Of a DNA stretch of 64,000 nt, positions 23,201 to 35,666 are shown piece after piece. Made by a program: the position numbers and the translations under genes. Source of the DNA: Liolophura sinensis (lineage: Eukaryota; Mollusca; Polyplacophora; Chitonida; Chitonidae). The stretch lies in contig NC_088303.1 of assembly GCF_032854445.1 (NCBI RefSeq), forward strand, positions 36,561,265 to 36,625,264, read 5' to 3'. The notes under the pieces were generated by a model that saw only the letters and a program-made list of their open reading frames with translations, had not been told where the DNA came from and ran no database searches. Each line of letters starts with the position of its first letter. The first letter of the stretch is position 1.

Positions 23201-26200
23201 GCTTGGAATTTTACGTGCCTCAGTGCTCATGGAAATTATGACTCAGGAAGAACAGAGAGCCTTCGGATTCCAACCAGAAAAATTTGACGACTTGTTTTTT
23301 GCACGATGGTTGGGTTATGGGGATGTTATAGACATTCTGTTGAAAGAAACTGCCGCGGAAGATGGCTATGATGACCAAGAAAGTGGCGAACTCATAGACG
23401 CAGAGGAAGAGGCTGATATGGTCGCGGGACAGAGAATACTTGAGGAAGGGGAGGATGAGGGCATTTGTCTAGCTCAGTCCCTCAAACAACACCGTGAATT
23501 GGCCACAAGTATAGCTACAAATGAATTGAGTGTAAATCTTGACGACAGGCATCATGTCACTGACCAAGGTGGAGGTTGGCAAGTGAAGAGTCCAAGCAGA
23601 AAAAAACTGAAGCAGCGGGTGAAGCAAATTATCCAGAGTGTGGACAAAATGAGTGCAGATGAGGCAGAATCTGTGTATAATGTTTGGCAGCTCAACTTTA
23701 CGGACAGATGTAGACTCTACATGTATTGGTTGTCAGAACATCGTGATAGCTTAAAATCTTCTATTCGAGGTTTAAGTGAGAAATATGATGCCGTGGCAGG
23801 TAGACTCAGGAGAGTTCGTGAAGATGAAGACTATCACATCATGAATGAAGCAAAAGTCATTGGAATGACAACTACGGGAGCGGCGAAATACAGAAACACC
23901 CTCCAGCGCCTAAAGCCACCAATAATAGTAGTGGAGGAGGCGGCTGAAGTGCTTGAGTCACATATTGTAACAGCTTTGAATTCCAGCTGTGAACATCTCA
24001 TCCTCATAGGTGACCACAAACAGCTCCGCCCATCCCCAGCGGTGTACGAATTGGCCAGACATTATAACTTGGAGCTGTCTCTCTTTGAGCGGATGGTAAA
24101 GAATGGGCTTCGTTGTGACACTCTAGAACTACAACACAGGATGAGACCCGAGATAGCGGACCTCATGCAGTTCATATACCCTGGCTTGAAGAATCATCAC
24201 TCGGTACTTGAAATGGAAGATGTCAAAGGTGTCAGCTGCAATGTTTTTTTCCTTGACCACCAGTTTCCAGAAGTTGCACATGAAGAAAACAAGAGTCGCT
24301 CTAATAAGCACGAGGCTTTATTCCTGGCTGCATTCTGTCGCTATCTCCTTCTCCAGGGATATGAACCTTCTCAGATCACAGTTCTCACCACTTACTCGGG
24401 ACAGGTGTTTGAGCTCAGGAAAGCCATGCCTAAAAAGTCATTTGCAGGAGTTCGGGTCACCGCAGTCGACAATTACCAAGGAGAGGAGAATGATATTATA
24501 TTGTTGTCCCTTGTGAGGAGCAACAAAGAGGGGAAAATAGGGTTTCTCAGCATAGAGAATAGAGTCTGTGTTGCACTGTCAAGGGCGAGAAGAGGGATTT
24601 ATGTCATCGGCAATTTTGGTCTTCTGGCTGAGCAGAGTCCCTTGTGGTCGAAGATGATCAATTTTCTAAAATCTAAAAGTCGCTGTGGCGCTGAGCTAGA
24701 GCTGTACTGTCAAAATCATCCGGGACTGGAGAAAATCAGAGCCAAGGTTGATAAGGATTTTTCCTCCGCTCCAGAAGGGGGTTGCATGCGTCCATGTGAA
24801 TCGAGACTGACGTGTGGACATCAATGTCAGAAACCATGTCATGTCACCGATACGAATCACCAGAATTATGTGTGTCAAAAACCATGCGCAAAGCTATGCA
24901 GTTCCGGTCACCGGTGCAAGAAACTGTGCTATAAAGACTGTGGAAAGTGCAGCGAGATGACGAAGAAAACCATACCAATCTGCGGTCACGAGCAAAGGGT
25001 TCCCTGTCATCAAGACCCAATTACGTTTACATGTAAGGCTAAGTGCGAACACATTCTTCCTTGTGGTCACTTGTGTGCAGAACCATGTGGCGATGCCCAT
25101 ACAAAGATATGCAAAGTGGAAGTTCCAAGAATTTGGCCATGTGGGCATGTCGTGAAAACAGCCTGCTGTAATAACCATAATAACTTTGCATGTCCACAGC
25201 CTTGTTCTACTACCCTAGACTGTGGCCATCCCTGTGCCGGAACGTGCTCCAAATGTCTACAGGGCAGACTCCACGAAGGATGTAAGCAGAAGTGCGGACG
25301 AACCTTAGTTTGTGGCCACGAATGTCGACAGAGCTGTTGCAAATCTTGCTCGCCTTGCATACGCGCGTGTGAAAACAGATGTGTACACAGTCGCTGTGAA
25401 CGGAAGTGCGGCGAAGAGTGTATCAAATGTCGAGAACCATGCCTGTGGTCCTGCAAGCACTACAAATGCACGAAGCTTTGTGGTGAACTTTGTAATCGCC
25501 CACCTTGTAACAAACCGTGTAAGAAACGTCTTCCATGTGGACACCGGTGCATAGGACTCTGTGGGGAGGATTGTCCCACACTCTGCTTGGTCTGCAATAA
25601 GAAAGAAGTCTGTGAAACATTTTTTGGCACAGAAGATGATCCTAACGCCCGCTTCATTTTGCTGGAGGACTGTAAGCATGTCTTCGAAGTGAGCGGCTTG
25701 GATTATTGGATGCGTTGTGATAACGATGACAACAAAAAATGCGTACAGTTGAAAGGATGTCCAAAGTGTAAAGTAGCTATCAGACGAAGCTTGAGATATG
25801 GAAATGTTATCAAAAAGGCCTTGGCTGACGTTGAGCTGGCGAAAAGCAAAATCCGTGGAAGTGCAGACGAGATTTTTCTCGAGAAAACTAGGCTAGAGAA
25901 GAACTTAAAAAGATCCTTGGCAAGCGAAGACGTCAAACCTGAAATCATGAGAAGGCTTGATCATACCAGCTTGTCGCTCCAACAGCTCAATGTTCTGGAA
26001 AACCAGATACTTCTGCTGGAAAATGTGAACCAGCTTTCCGCAAAACTCAAAGTAGAGTATGAGAAAGGTCACATTGGAAAAGACGATATGGAATACATCT
26101 CGCATTCTCTTCAGATCGTGTCCAAAGTCATCATGAGGTGGTTTAACATTGTCAGCGACCAGCAGCTCCGAGAGGCAAAGTTTGAGCTTCAGCGTCTGTC

Positions 26201-27069
26201 GTACTTATTTAAAGCACGTTTGTATTCGCGAAGACTGACTGACAAGTCTAGTGTCCAGTGTGAATTGTTATCCATAAAGCTGGAAAGAACTATACTGAAA
26301 CTGAAGGGGAACCAGCCATTTAACAATGAAACAGAAGAAGAGATGTTAAAACTTGAGGCCATTTTGAAGAAATTGGCTCCACTGGGCATTTCAGAAAGTG
26401 AAAGGGTGATGGTCGTGAAGGCTATGGATCTTGCTCAAGGACACTGGTTCAAATGTCCGAATGGTAAGTCCATTTTTGAAATATATCTTGCAAATTCGTA
26501 TAGTCACAAGTTAAATGTTTGGGTTAACATTTAGTAACGCCCGAGCCTAGTCTAACAAAAATGAAAGCGAAAAAGGCATTTTTTTCACAGCTATGATTTA
26601 AATTCGAAAAGCACAAAATCTTTGACAGTTTATTTGGGTCTACCAAACAGTCCATCAGCAAGATGCGGGAAACTTTTGGGACGATGCTATTATGATGGGA
26701 ATCACGATTTGTTGCAATAGATTTGACATATACAGTACTTCTTCTAATTTTATTGGACAGATATTGGTGGTGCTGAAAGCCCAAAAAATGCAGTTCTCGT
26801 TCAAATGTTTGGAATCCCTTAGTCCCCTAATCTGGATTTGTCGTGCACGTCAGTCTAATGCGTTTATTGCAGGTCATGTGTATGCTATTGGTGATTGTGG
26901 CGGGGCAATGGAAGAGGCCACATGTCCGGAGTGCAAGTCTAAAATCGGCGGGACGTGCCACAAGCTGTTGAGGGACAACACATTAGCATCAGAGATGGAC
27001 GGGGCCAAATTTGCTGCTTGGTCAGATCAAGCCAACATGAACAACTACGACATTGATGATTTATTATAG
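20163..27069 (+). CDS. ZNFX1: NFX1-type zinc finger-containing protein 1 (ZNFX1), complete
   Basis: ZNFX1 is an SF1 (UPF1-like) RNA helicase. In mammals it senses viral dsRNA; in nematodes the orthologue acts in small-RNA inheritance. Three coding exons join in phase: 20163-20248, 20360-26463 and 26873-27069 (6387 nt, 2128 aa; human is about 1.9 kaa). Seen in order: an acidic N-terminus, an RG-rich tract (about residues 162-175), a helical region, Walker A GPPGTGKT (663-670), motif II VVEEAAEV (about 1219-1226), GDHKQLRP (about 1245-1252), QHRMRP (about 1288-1293), VDNYQGEE (about 1398), VALSRARRG (motif VI), a long series of NFX1-type Cys/His fingers (about 1504-1775) and a C-terminal RZ-type finger (HWFKCPNGH...CGGAMEEATCPEC, about 2056-2090), the finger that ZNFX1 shares with RNF213. 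The helicase motifs are intact and no break was seen. The start is the first ATG that joins the long frame by a GT-AG intron; an ATG four bases later soon hits a stop. Confidence 0.97.
26464..26872 (+). other. ZNFX1 last intron
   Basis: Donor GTAAGT and acceptor TTATTGCAG split a Gly codon inside the RZ finger. Reading past the donor leads to a stop at 26534 and would lose half of the finger's metal ligands, so splicing here is well supported. Confidence 0.9.
26873..27069 (+). CDS. ZNFX1: ZNFX1 last coding exon (RZ finger end and C-terminus)
   Basis: This exon completes the RZ-type finger (HVYAIGDCGG and CPECKSKIGG) and ends ...NYDIDDLL before TAG. The 65-aa tail is collinear with the end of ZNFX1 proteins. 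Confidence 0.92.
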
Positions 27070-28120
27070 TGATTTCTATCAACCAGCTGTTCCGTTGATC
27101 CTTGTCTGATTTATTTAATGGCGAACGGTCGAAAACGTTTCTATCCTGGTGTTTAACAGAAATTATAACTGACCACATGATATATAATTAGTTTTGAAAT
27201 ATGTCGTTGGAACTGATCGACATGAATATCAGCTAATAGCAAAGTAGAGCTTAAACTTACGTTAGCATTTGGTTCATAAGGCCATTGAGATAACACAGAT
27301 GTTTTTTTGTGTCCAACATTATAATGATGAGGATACTTTCAGTATTTCGTTGTAATATTTTAGATGGCTTTTAGTTTCTAATTTAGTGATTTTTTTGGGG
27401 GGCGGGGGGGGGGAGGTAGCACGAACTTTTTTCTGATGCCTAGCCTATATACATTTTCATTCTTCCCTATTATGTTCATCTATATCATTGTTCTGTACCG
27501 TGTGCCCGAAATGTCATAAAATATGTGCAACTTTTTGTTTGGCAAAGCGTCTTCATGTGAGGCTATATATCGTATATTGTGACTGCAATATATGTTTGGG
27601 TTTTCTATTGACGCTGTATGTTCTTGGTGCCTTGACTTCTCGTTCCAAAGCTATATGAGGGCGTCTTGATATGGTTTTGTCCTTGCTTTGATAAATCCAG
27701 TTGTTCTAAATATTTGTTTTGGGAAACTGTATTTTTATAGTTTGTATGATAATATTGGGAAGTTTTTACGGTTTAGATCAATTATTTGTGAAGTTTTTTT
27801 GTGGCAAGTATATGTTATATCTCTGGTGCAAAGAATATCCATTTGTATAAACGTATAAAAGATTTCTTAGCTTATGTTAAAGTGGTAAATAGTTTTCGCT
27901 TTCATATCAGAGCTAGGCCACGATGGCTTAACCTTTCACATCAGTTTTGTGTATCTGGACATTTTTTCATGGATCACTTCAGTTCGATGTTCCTGTGTTT
28001 TGGTGTTATTGTCCGTTGCTTCGTTTTTTAACTTGTTTGCTGATATGACTCGAACTGTCGGGTAACACATATTGTACGTATCACATTATCATAAGTGAAA
28101 CATTGAAATACTGAAATTTT
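27070..28120 (+). other. Probable ZNFX1 3' UTR and downstream sequence
   Basis: T-rich sequence with a G-rich patch near 27397-27417. No further gene was seen. Possible poly(A) signals exist, the best being AATAAA at about 28281, but none is decisive. Confidence 0.4.
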
Positions 28121-28121
28121 T

Positions 28122-28240
28122 ATGTACTGTCAGTTTATGTACTCTCAGTATATATACTGTTAGTTTATGTTCTGTCAGTTTATGCACTGTTAGTTTATGT
28201 ACTGTCGGTTTATGTACTGTTAGTTATCATTTTATGTACT
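28122..28240. repeat. Short degenerate tandem repeat (about 15 bp)
   Basis: Six to eight imperfect copies of 'tatgtactgtcagtt' variants lie near the end of the ZNFX1 transcript unit. Confidence 0.75.
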
Positions 28241-28358
28241 GTTTCCAATTAAATTAACAAATGTAAAAGCAAAAATACCTAATAAAAAATACAGTAATCA
28301 CCGTTTAATGTTTCTCACCAAATCCCTAGTAAGGTATATTGTTGGTGTAGCTGGGAAA

Positions 28359-28562
28359 TATATCTGTTGTGGGTTAATCTCTGACTCTGATATATATCTG
28401 TTGTGGGTTAATCTCTGACTCTGATATATATCTGTTGTGGGTTAATCTCTGACTCTGATATATATCTGTTGTGGGTTAATCTCTGACTCTGATATATATC
28501 TGTTGTGGGTTAATCTCTGACTCTGATATATATCTGTTGTGGGTTAATCTCTGACTCTGACT
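28359..28562. repeat. 34-bp minisatellite x6
   Basis: Six identical 34-bp units ('tatatctgttgtgggttaat' + 'ctctgactctgata') run on into a short CTCTGA repeat. The lack of divergence implies recent expansion. Confidence 0.95.
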
Positions 28563-29302
28563 CTGACTCTCTGATCGTTTAATTTACTTCCCAGTATAGA
28601 AAGTCCCAGTATAATAATAGGACGTATATGTTTCGATGAAATTAACAGTTGAGCTTGCAGGGGACTCATTTGTTTCACATTTTGAATCCATGTATAAATT
28701 GTAGCATTATGTTCTTCATAACATAAATAATTCCTGACCTGTTTTAGATACGGATTATGGATTAAAGGAATGCAACCTAGATTTTATTATACTTCACATG
28801 TTGGTACAGCGTTCCCTTAATGTGTAGTAACACAAGAAGTCTACAGTATGACATGATCGGATAGACAAATATATAGGAGACATATTTAAGCATGAACTGA
28901 GTTTGACTTCATTTATTATACTCTTATACTTATATTTGGCAGGAGTTTCAAGTTATTTATTTTCAACCACAGCCTTGGAACTTTTCAAGATTAAATTGCC
29001 TCAACTCTGTGGTGTTTAGGGCGTTTTGGATCACTGATTGGTCGACAGCTTTTGTTGGGCCTTTACGTAGTCTTGCTTGAAGTTGGGGAAGATCATTGCT
29101 ACCACTAAAAAAATGGCATACAGATTGATCATGGCCCATAGGTGCTATTATTTATTTATCTATTTTACTGGGGAAACTTATGACAGTCCGCAGGTTCAGG
29201 GTGCTATTAAGATGTAAGCTTGCATGCACCTTTAATACACCCTTGAATCTCTTTATTTATTTGATTGGTGTTTCGCGCCGTACCCAAGAATATTTCACTT
29301 AT

Positions 29303-31170
29303 AAACTGACGGCAAAAGAAGGTTTACTACTCCGTCAGTTAAATCTGACCAGCCTTTTCAGCAAATCAATACCTAATTATTGTAGGAAAACACTGTACAA
29401 AGCATATTCCAATGTGCGACAAGCGTCATATCCCCCACACGGATTTGTATTGAGACAACGAAGAAAGTTGAAAAGTCACGTGACCCATGGATGCCCGCAA
29501 CTGCGCATGTAATAAGTGTATAAAAAAGGTTACACAGTGTGCTGGACTAAAAACACACTGACTAAACCACCAAAGTAATGCCTCGATTGACTCCAAAACA
29601 ACGCGAGAGGGCCCAGGGTATTGTATCCATGGGAGCCACCCATGGCCACATTGCAAGGACCTTCGGCTGCTCTCGTGTAACTGCGTCAAACTTGATGTAA
29701 CGTTACAGACAGACAGGGCAGACATTGGACATGCCAAGAGCAGGCAGGCCTAGGGTGACTACGCCCAGAGAAGACGGGTACCTGTGCACCTTACACCTGA
29801 GGAACTGCTTCCTGACAGTGACGTCATCGTCAAGCAATGCCTTAGGTCACCAATCGGCAGACCGTGTTCAGGAGACTCATGGCTCACGGAATTAAATGGC
29901 CTATCGACCATTCAGGGGGCAGTTGATGCGATGGGCTCGAATTTTACACCGTTCGCAGCGACGTGATTGGGAACGTGTTGTTTTCATGGAAGAAAGCCGC
30001 TTCTGCCTATTCCCGAGCCGATGGCAGACAGCGAGTTTACCGTCGAAGAGTGAGTGAGTGCTTGGGGTTTAACGTCGTACTCAACAATTTTTCAGTCATA
30101 TGACGACGAAGGAATCATTAGAGTGCATGCACGTGTAATGTGCCTCCTTGTTGCAGGACGGATTTCCACCGCTCTTTTATTTAGTGCTGCATCACTGAGA
30201 CGACTTACCGAAGGCAAGTAAGCCGCCCCGCCCGAGCCATTATACTGATACGGGTCAACCAGTCGTTGCACTATCCCCTTCATGCTGAACGCCAAGCGAG
30301 GAAGTTACAACTTCCTCTTTTAAAGTCTTAGGTGTGACTCGACCAAGGATTGATCCTGGATCTACCGGTCCCGAAGCGGACGCTCTACCAACTGTGCTAT
30401 CCGGGCCGGTCTACCGTCGAAGAGGCGAACGAACGGCTGCATCATGCGTGCAGGAGGTGGTACCGTTTGGTGGAGGCAGGGTGATGGTGTGGGGTGGGAT
30501 TTCTGGAGAGGAACGGACACCACTGGTCATCATCTACAGGAATCTAACAGCTCAACGTTACGTGGATGAAATTCTACGTCCTGTTGTCCTGCCATTCCTT
30601 CAACAGCAGCCATGTGGTGTCCTGTACCAGCATGACAACGCCAGCCCATACAGCTCGAGTTGTGCAGAACTTCCTAAACGCCAACGACGTCAGCGTCTTG
30701 CCGTGGCCTGCGCGTTCCCTAGATATGTCCCCCATGGAACACCTTTGGGATACCATGGGTCGTTGAGTAAGACAACGGCCACACCTTACAGCCAACCGAC
30801 AAGAACTGGCCTTCGTTCTCCAAGATGAATGACGACGAATCCCACGTCATCTCATCAGACGACTAACTTTTTCTGAGTCGGAGAGTTTTTGCATGTATTG
30901 AAGCAAGTGGTGACCACACGCGATATTGATTGGTTTTGGTATTGACTGATTTTAAAAATAATCAACTTTTTGTATACTTTACCCACTGTTAACCAAGATG
31001 GAATGGCTATTTTTCTACCCCGCTCTATTTGTCCACTTGTAAAATGATTTGAGGGCTGCTTTGTCCGTTCTTACTAAAGACTTTCAATATCTAAAGTCAT
31101 TGGTCTTTTCAATAAATCAATATATTGATTTGAACTCTTTGTAAGGTTTCTTTTGGCCGTCAGTTAATTA
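29303..31170 (+). mobile_element. Tc1/mariner-type transposon, dead
   Basis: A transposase reading starts at 29578 (MPRLTPKQRERAQ) with a helix-turn-helix region (HIARTFGCSRVTASN) and the AGRPR hinge. Later blocks, read across several frame changes, are EESRF, GGGRVMVWGG, QHDNA and SLDMSPMEHLWD, which are the catalytic-core landmarks of Tc1 transposases. In-frame stops, frameshifts and a SINE insertion disable it. The first catalytic Asp (usually DESRF) reads Glu. Outer borders are placed by a short inverted 'aactgacggc...aaaagaa' at both ends and are approximate. Confidence 0.85.
30051..30411 (-). mobile_element. Full-length tRNA-derived SINE (ACTC-tail family) inside the Tc1 transposase
   Basis: On the minus strand it has a tRNA-like head ('gatagcacagttggtagagc', with B-box-like 'ggatcaatcc'), the family body and an ACTC tail. 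A perfect 13-bp target duplication, 'taccgtcgaagag', flanks it at 30038-30050 and 30412-30424. Removing the insert and one duplicate restores a collinear transposase reading (RQRVYRRRGER), so the SINE arrived after the transposon. It is the best reference copy of this family in the window. Confidence 0.93.
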
Positions 31171-31256
31171 CAGGGGCCATCCGCAGGTTGCTGACAGACC
31201 TTCCCACCTACGGCCGGAGAGGAAACCAGCATGGGCTGGACTTGAATTTACACGTT

Positions 31257-34200
31257 TGGACAACTGTTTCCTGCGTGCGAGTGAAAATCTGTTTGTCACA
31301 TGTGGAAAAGTTTAAAAAATTGGAGGTTAACTTCCAGTGTTCTTGTTTCTTGACACCATGTCATTGGCTATCTCAGATTGCACTGGTTGATTTTGACCTG
31401 TGTGAACATATATATGAACAATTTCTGAGTAATCGATATTCGTCAATTACCATGTGACTTTGAATATGAGTACAGACACAGCTAGGCAAATAGAGGACAA
31501 AGGAGCCTACTTAAGGATTATTATTAGCTCTGTGGAACTTTGCCTCAGTGAGAAAGAAGCTAAGCAGCATAAGTTGAATAAAAATTTATTTATTTAATTA
31601 AACCATGTGACTGTGCATTTGAAGTGAGAAGCAAGGCTTCGCCCAGCAGTTGGTCATTATTCTGAAGTTCACCTGCATCGGCAGGGGAAGAAGGAACAGA
31701 GGACAGCGGAGTTAATCTAAATCTTAAAGCTAAATTTGAAGCAGCAGAATGACTTAAACAGAGATTTAGCTGTTTCAGATGTGAAAATCAGGATAATAAA
31801 TGAGTTTCAGAAATTAGAAGTTGGTTCAGAAACAAAGTTAAATATTAGAGGTTACCATGTGTCAAATGCTACCCAGCTACAATCTCTTGCGGGGTAAGAG
31901 GTGCTAAACAGCCTGTTAACAAACGTTACCGTCCAGCGTTTTCTCTCTCGCAATTTTCTTCGCGTAGAGAAAATGGTGACTGCCAACACCCGCGGCCAAC
32001 ACACTCGGGGTCTTACAGCACATGCCCGGCGATTACCGCACATGCCTGGCGATACCTCGATACACTATATATTTTATTGCAAGTCTAACACTAAATGTTT
32101 GTCTGGTATCCGAATGTCTGTTTCGACGCATAAATTCGCAATAAAATATTTCATCTTCTTCACATTGGACTGTAAATATTGTGACCAGTTAAACGTCGTG
32201 GAGCATTCAGCGAAGATGGAACAGATCTGCCCGACTACTGTGAGTCTGGTGTGTTATCTGTACAGTACCCTATTGGAGCGAAGAATTTCTACTCATCCCC
32301 CTCAGGTCAACTGCGGTAAAGCCTTGATTACGGAGGCGATTAGGCGCTGAATGATGCGTTTGGAGGCTCGAATCCAGACCTGGGCGGTTTGGATGTGGCT
32401 GAATAAGTGAGGAGATATATCAGACACCTGGTACTGGACGGTGGTTAATTCCCAGCAAATCCGGTTTCCTGTATCCAAAAACCGTTTATCAGCTGTTTTA
32501 ATAATGGAACTATAGTGTGAAATAATATTTAAAAACTCTGGCATAGGTAATAAGGAATTACGACTACATTAATTGGCACCCTTCTCTGGCGCTATGCCAA
32601 ACCCTTTGTATGTGGGGGGCACCGGTCCATTGGTTAATCGGGATATCTACTCATTTCCAGCCGTTTAGTTGAAGCCTCAAACACGGCAAGCAGAATGCAC
32701 ATATCGTCCCATCTACAAGGTAAAACAATCCCCAACTGGCACCACATACAACAACTAGTCGGAAAGCTATAATATGTATGTATGTACTTCATAATGTGAA
32801 CTTTGTGACTGCATGGGGGCTGCATATGTGTAGATTATATACGGCGAACCACGGTCAAAGCCTCATTCTGTCGAAAAGTAGCAAGACGTGGTCTAATAAC
32901 ATTATAGGTCGAGCAAACTCACGCCAGGGTGTACCGTTGCTTCGCTCTTGGGGTTGTCATAGACGCTGGTTAACGGGAAAATGGAGATTTTCAGTACCGG
33001 TGATATTTGTTGTGAACATTGTCTCGGCAGATTCAAACTGTTCCCATGAACTGAAGAAGGAAACACAAATGTATACATTGAACATAACTTGGTGAACGTA
33101 TGCTCTTTACATCTTACACACAATTTCGCGATGCTTTCAGTTTATCTAATTTGCATATCATTTTCTGCTTATTTACAACCCGAACAACACTATAGTACTA
33201 GTTTGAAGAAACTGGTGCCATCCAAATGTCGAAAATAAAGTCAATTAAAATGCAAATCCTTTGTTACATTATTTCAGTAACCGCGTCAACGTTTTATTAC
33301 ACGTTATTGATCATACGTATTGATATTGCCTCGCGGTATTGGCCCGAAGCACATGGTCTACAGGGTCAATACAGCGACCCAATGGTCAATACTCAGGCAA
33401 TAATAAAACACTTTATATTGATAAATATATTTATTAGGTGATACAGATATATATTCAAAGGTTCGCAGTTTGAAAAAGATAATGCAAATAAGAAATTGGC
33501 CCTGTTTAATTATTTGTACTTCAAAAAGCAATTAGGCATTTTAAAGTCATGCATCGCGATACATCGCCAAAGTACCATCATGAAACATCGGCCAATATAT
33601 TGGAGGGCGCATGGACTCTATTCGGCTATGACATGCATAGTCGATTAATAATTTGCTAGGCTTAGATATACATTAACATTTACACAGAACAAAACAGCGA
33701 GCTCACGTGATATCACCTATCACGTGATATCACCAGTCACGATACCGTAAAATAATTAAGAACTCGTACATTTAAGGTTGTTATATCTAAACATTAGCTA
33801 ACGTATAAAACACGTATTAAAAGTATATCATGCAACTGTAAGCGTGCACGATATGAAGGTTCGATAAATTAAGTGATTATAACTAAAATATCTTATATAG
33901 GAGTGTGTGTCCCCATCAGTTCTTGACATAGAGGCCCTGTTCATCGGGTGCCATCATTGCAATGCGCTGTAAGTCCCATGGATCAAGGATACCATGTGTA
34001 ATGGAACTTATTTTATTTACCATAAATTGGCATAACGAAATGCATTTTAGAAACAAAAAAGATTTATAAATATTACTATAAATTGAATGCTGAAACTCAT
34101 ATTTCTTCCAGTATGATATCATCCTATACCCTAAAACAAACCTAAAAAACATCATCTTTCCAAGCGGAATTAGTATAGGCCTACACTCACAATCAGGCTA

Positions 34201-35196
34201 AACCACTAACTAAATTAATCATAGACGAAATTTTCGGTCAAATACTGTGTATAAAAGCTCCGATAATTTAAAACTAAGTAGGTAAGCCTGGGGCTACCCC
34301 TGGCAGCTTTGCCAGACATATTTCCATGATAGTTAATATGAACTAGTTCCACAGAAGACTTAACCAATCTGTTACGCCTAAGAACACAATTCTATGCGTA
34401 TCATTAACGCATATGTACGTGCATGGTATTATGTGTGTACAAACGTTTCACCTGTGGAGATGTCATAGATATGTCACCACGCTCCAAGTAAATCTAACGG
34501 ACGACACTGGATTAGGCCCTGTATGGAGTGGTCAAAGTGCCAGTTCTTGTTCGTGGCTAGAGTTCGACCCTAGGTTGGGAGTATTTTTTTAATCAGACCT
34601 ATTTTCTTGACGGTAAATACATACATATCAAAGGACAAGCCACGATGCCTGTCGATGATGGACAAAAAGAAAAGGTGTGATGTTTGGTGTCTGTTAACTC
34701 CCACAGGATTGATTTTTTCTCATCAAGTACTTTAAAAGATCAGTGTGAAATGAATGAAAATACTAATCCCGAAGTAAACGAACTATAAGAAGTCTCAAAG
34801 CCAAAGAAAACGCTAAAACGATGTACATGTGTATGTGTCAGAAAGCAAATAGTTGGATTTTTAAAAAAAAAATTCCCATGCAGTAGAGTAAAATGTTTTT
34901 GAAACTTGATTTCTGTGCATGGTCACCTTTTCTGACCATTTCGTGACCAGTGACATCACATCTGATTTTGCCACCTGAAGAAAAGGGACTCAGAAACGAA
35001 AATTTATGCCAAGAAAAAAAAGGAAAAACCTTCTTTTCTGAGACACGTTCCATTTCTTAATGGCCCCTTTATGTACGCATATTTTCCGTTAATGGTCAGG
35101 AATTTTCGGTAGTTTTGACAAACAATACAAACGTGTGCATGATATAATGGTGTTCATTAGTCTGTCTCCCCTCTCTCTCTTTTCGCTTTCCTCCAG
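31257..35196. other. Intergenic region without a recognised gene
   Basis: A 149-codon plus-strand ORF at 31901-32350 has no recognisable motif, and other ORFs are short. A B-box-like 'ggctcgaatccagacc' near 32366 may be a very old SINE head. Nothing else could be supported. Confidence 0.4.
33703..33734. promoter_or_regulatory. Paired CACGTG E-box/palindrome repeat
   Basis: 'tcacgtgatatcacc' occurs twice, 17 bp apart. Each copy holds an E-box CACGTG overlapping the perfect palindrome GTGATATCAC. No adjacent gene start is evident, so a regulatory role is speculative. Confidence 0.3.
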
Positions 35197-35666
35197 CTGA
35201 ACGATTTGACCCTTACGTGCGAGAAAAACGGGCTGGGCGTGTTCGCATTTCCTTGCCATCAGTTCGGACCTAAAGGGTCTTTCGGTAGCTCAGAGATACC
35301 ACTGGTCCTGGAACATGTGCATGTGCGCTAAGTGTGACGTGAACCGGTCCACGACAAAGCGAGCGTCTTAAACTGAAGCATTCATTTCCAGAAGAGGAAG
35401 ATCTGACTCTGGCGAAGAGTTCTTCCACCGAAAACTGGAGTCCTGTGTTGAGGTCTGACATCGGCTGGAACTTGGAGAAGTTCCTCATTAACCACGATGG
35501 TCAGCCGGTCAAACGGTACATCCAGGGGTGTCCAGTAGAGCACATGGCTAGAGACGTGGAACATCTACCACAGAAGATTACCCGTTTGGCAAAACGGCAA
35601 AACGGCATTACAAATCTTCTCACAGATACATTTAAAAAAAACATAATTTGTACCAGTAAATTATAG
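35197..35666 (+). pseudogene. Glutathione peroxidase-like remnant
   Basis: After an acceptor-like CTTTCCTCCAG, the sequence reads LNDLTLTCEKNGLGVFAFPC and HQFG, the block around the FPCNQFG motif of glutathione peroxidases. It continues to a stop at 35329. Shifting frame gives KCDVN, and a further shift gives LKHSFPEEEDL and WSPVLRSDIGWNLEKFLIN, which is the family's C-terminal signature (WNFEKFLV) with the following DGQPVKRY. Three frames are needed, about ten residues are missing before KCDVN, and no upstream exon with the catalytic (seleno)cysteine was found. It is therefore probably a broken copy. The alternative is a diverged gene with unrecognised introns. Confidence 0.65.

Larger units (their letters stand above)
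29250..31256 (-). mobile_element. SINE (ATTT-tail family) split by a Tc1-like element
   Basis: The SINE 3' end is at 29250-29302 ('ttgattggtgtttcgcgccg', 'aagaatatttcacttata'). A more 5' portion is at 31171-31256 ('gccatccgcaggttgctgac', 'gccggagaggaaaccagcat'). They are in the same orientation and correct order and are separated by the Tc1-like element. About 70 bp of SINE sequence between the two pieces is missing, so the insertion was accompanied by deletion or erosion. Confidence 0.7.

Noticed and set aside
24894-25679. Several Cys/His-rich minus-strand ORFs
   Set aside because: Shadows of the ZNFX1 zinc-finger exon; no independent coding signal.
31901-32350. 149-codon plus-strand ORF
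   Set aside because: No motif, no splice support and no recognisable similarity. The length alone is not enough in 64 kb.
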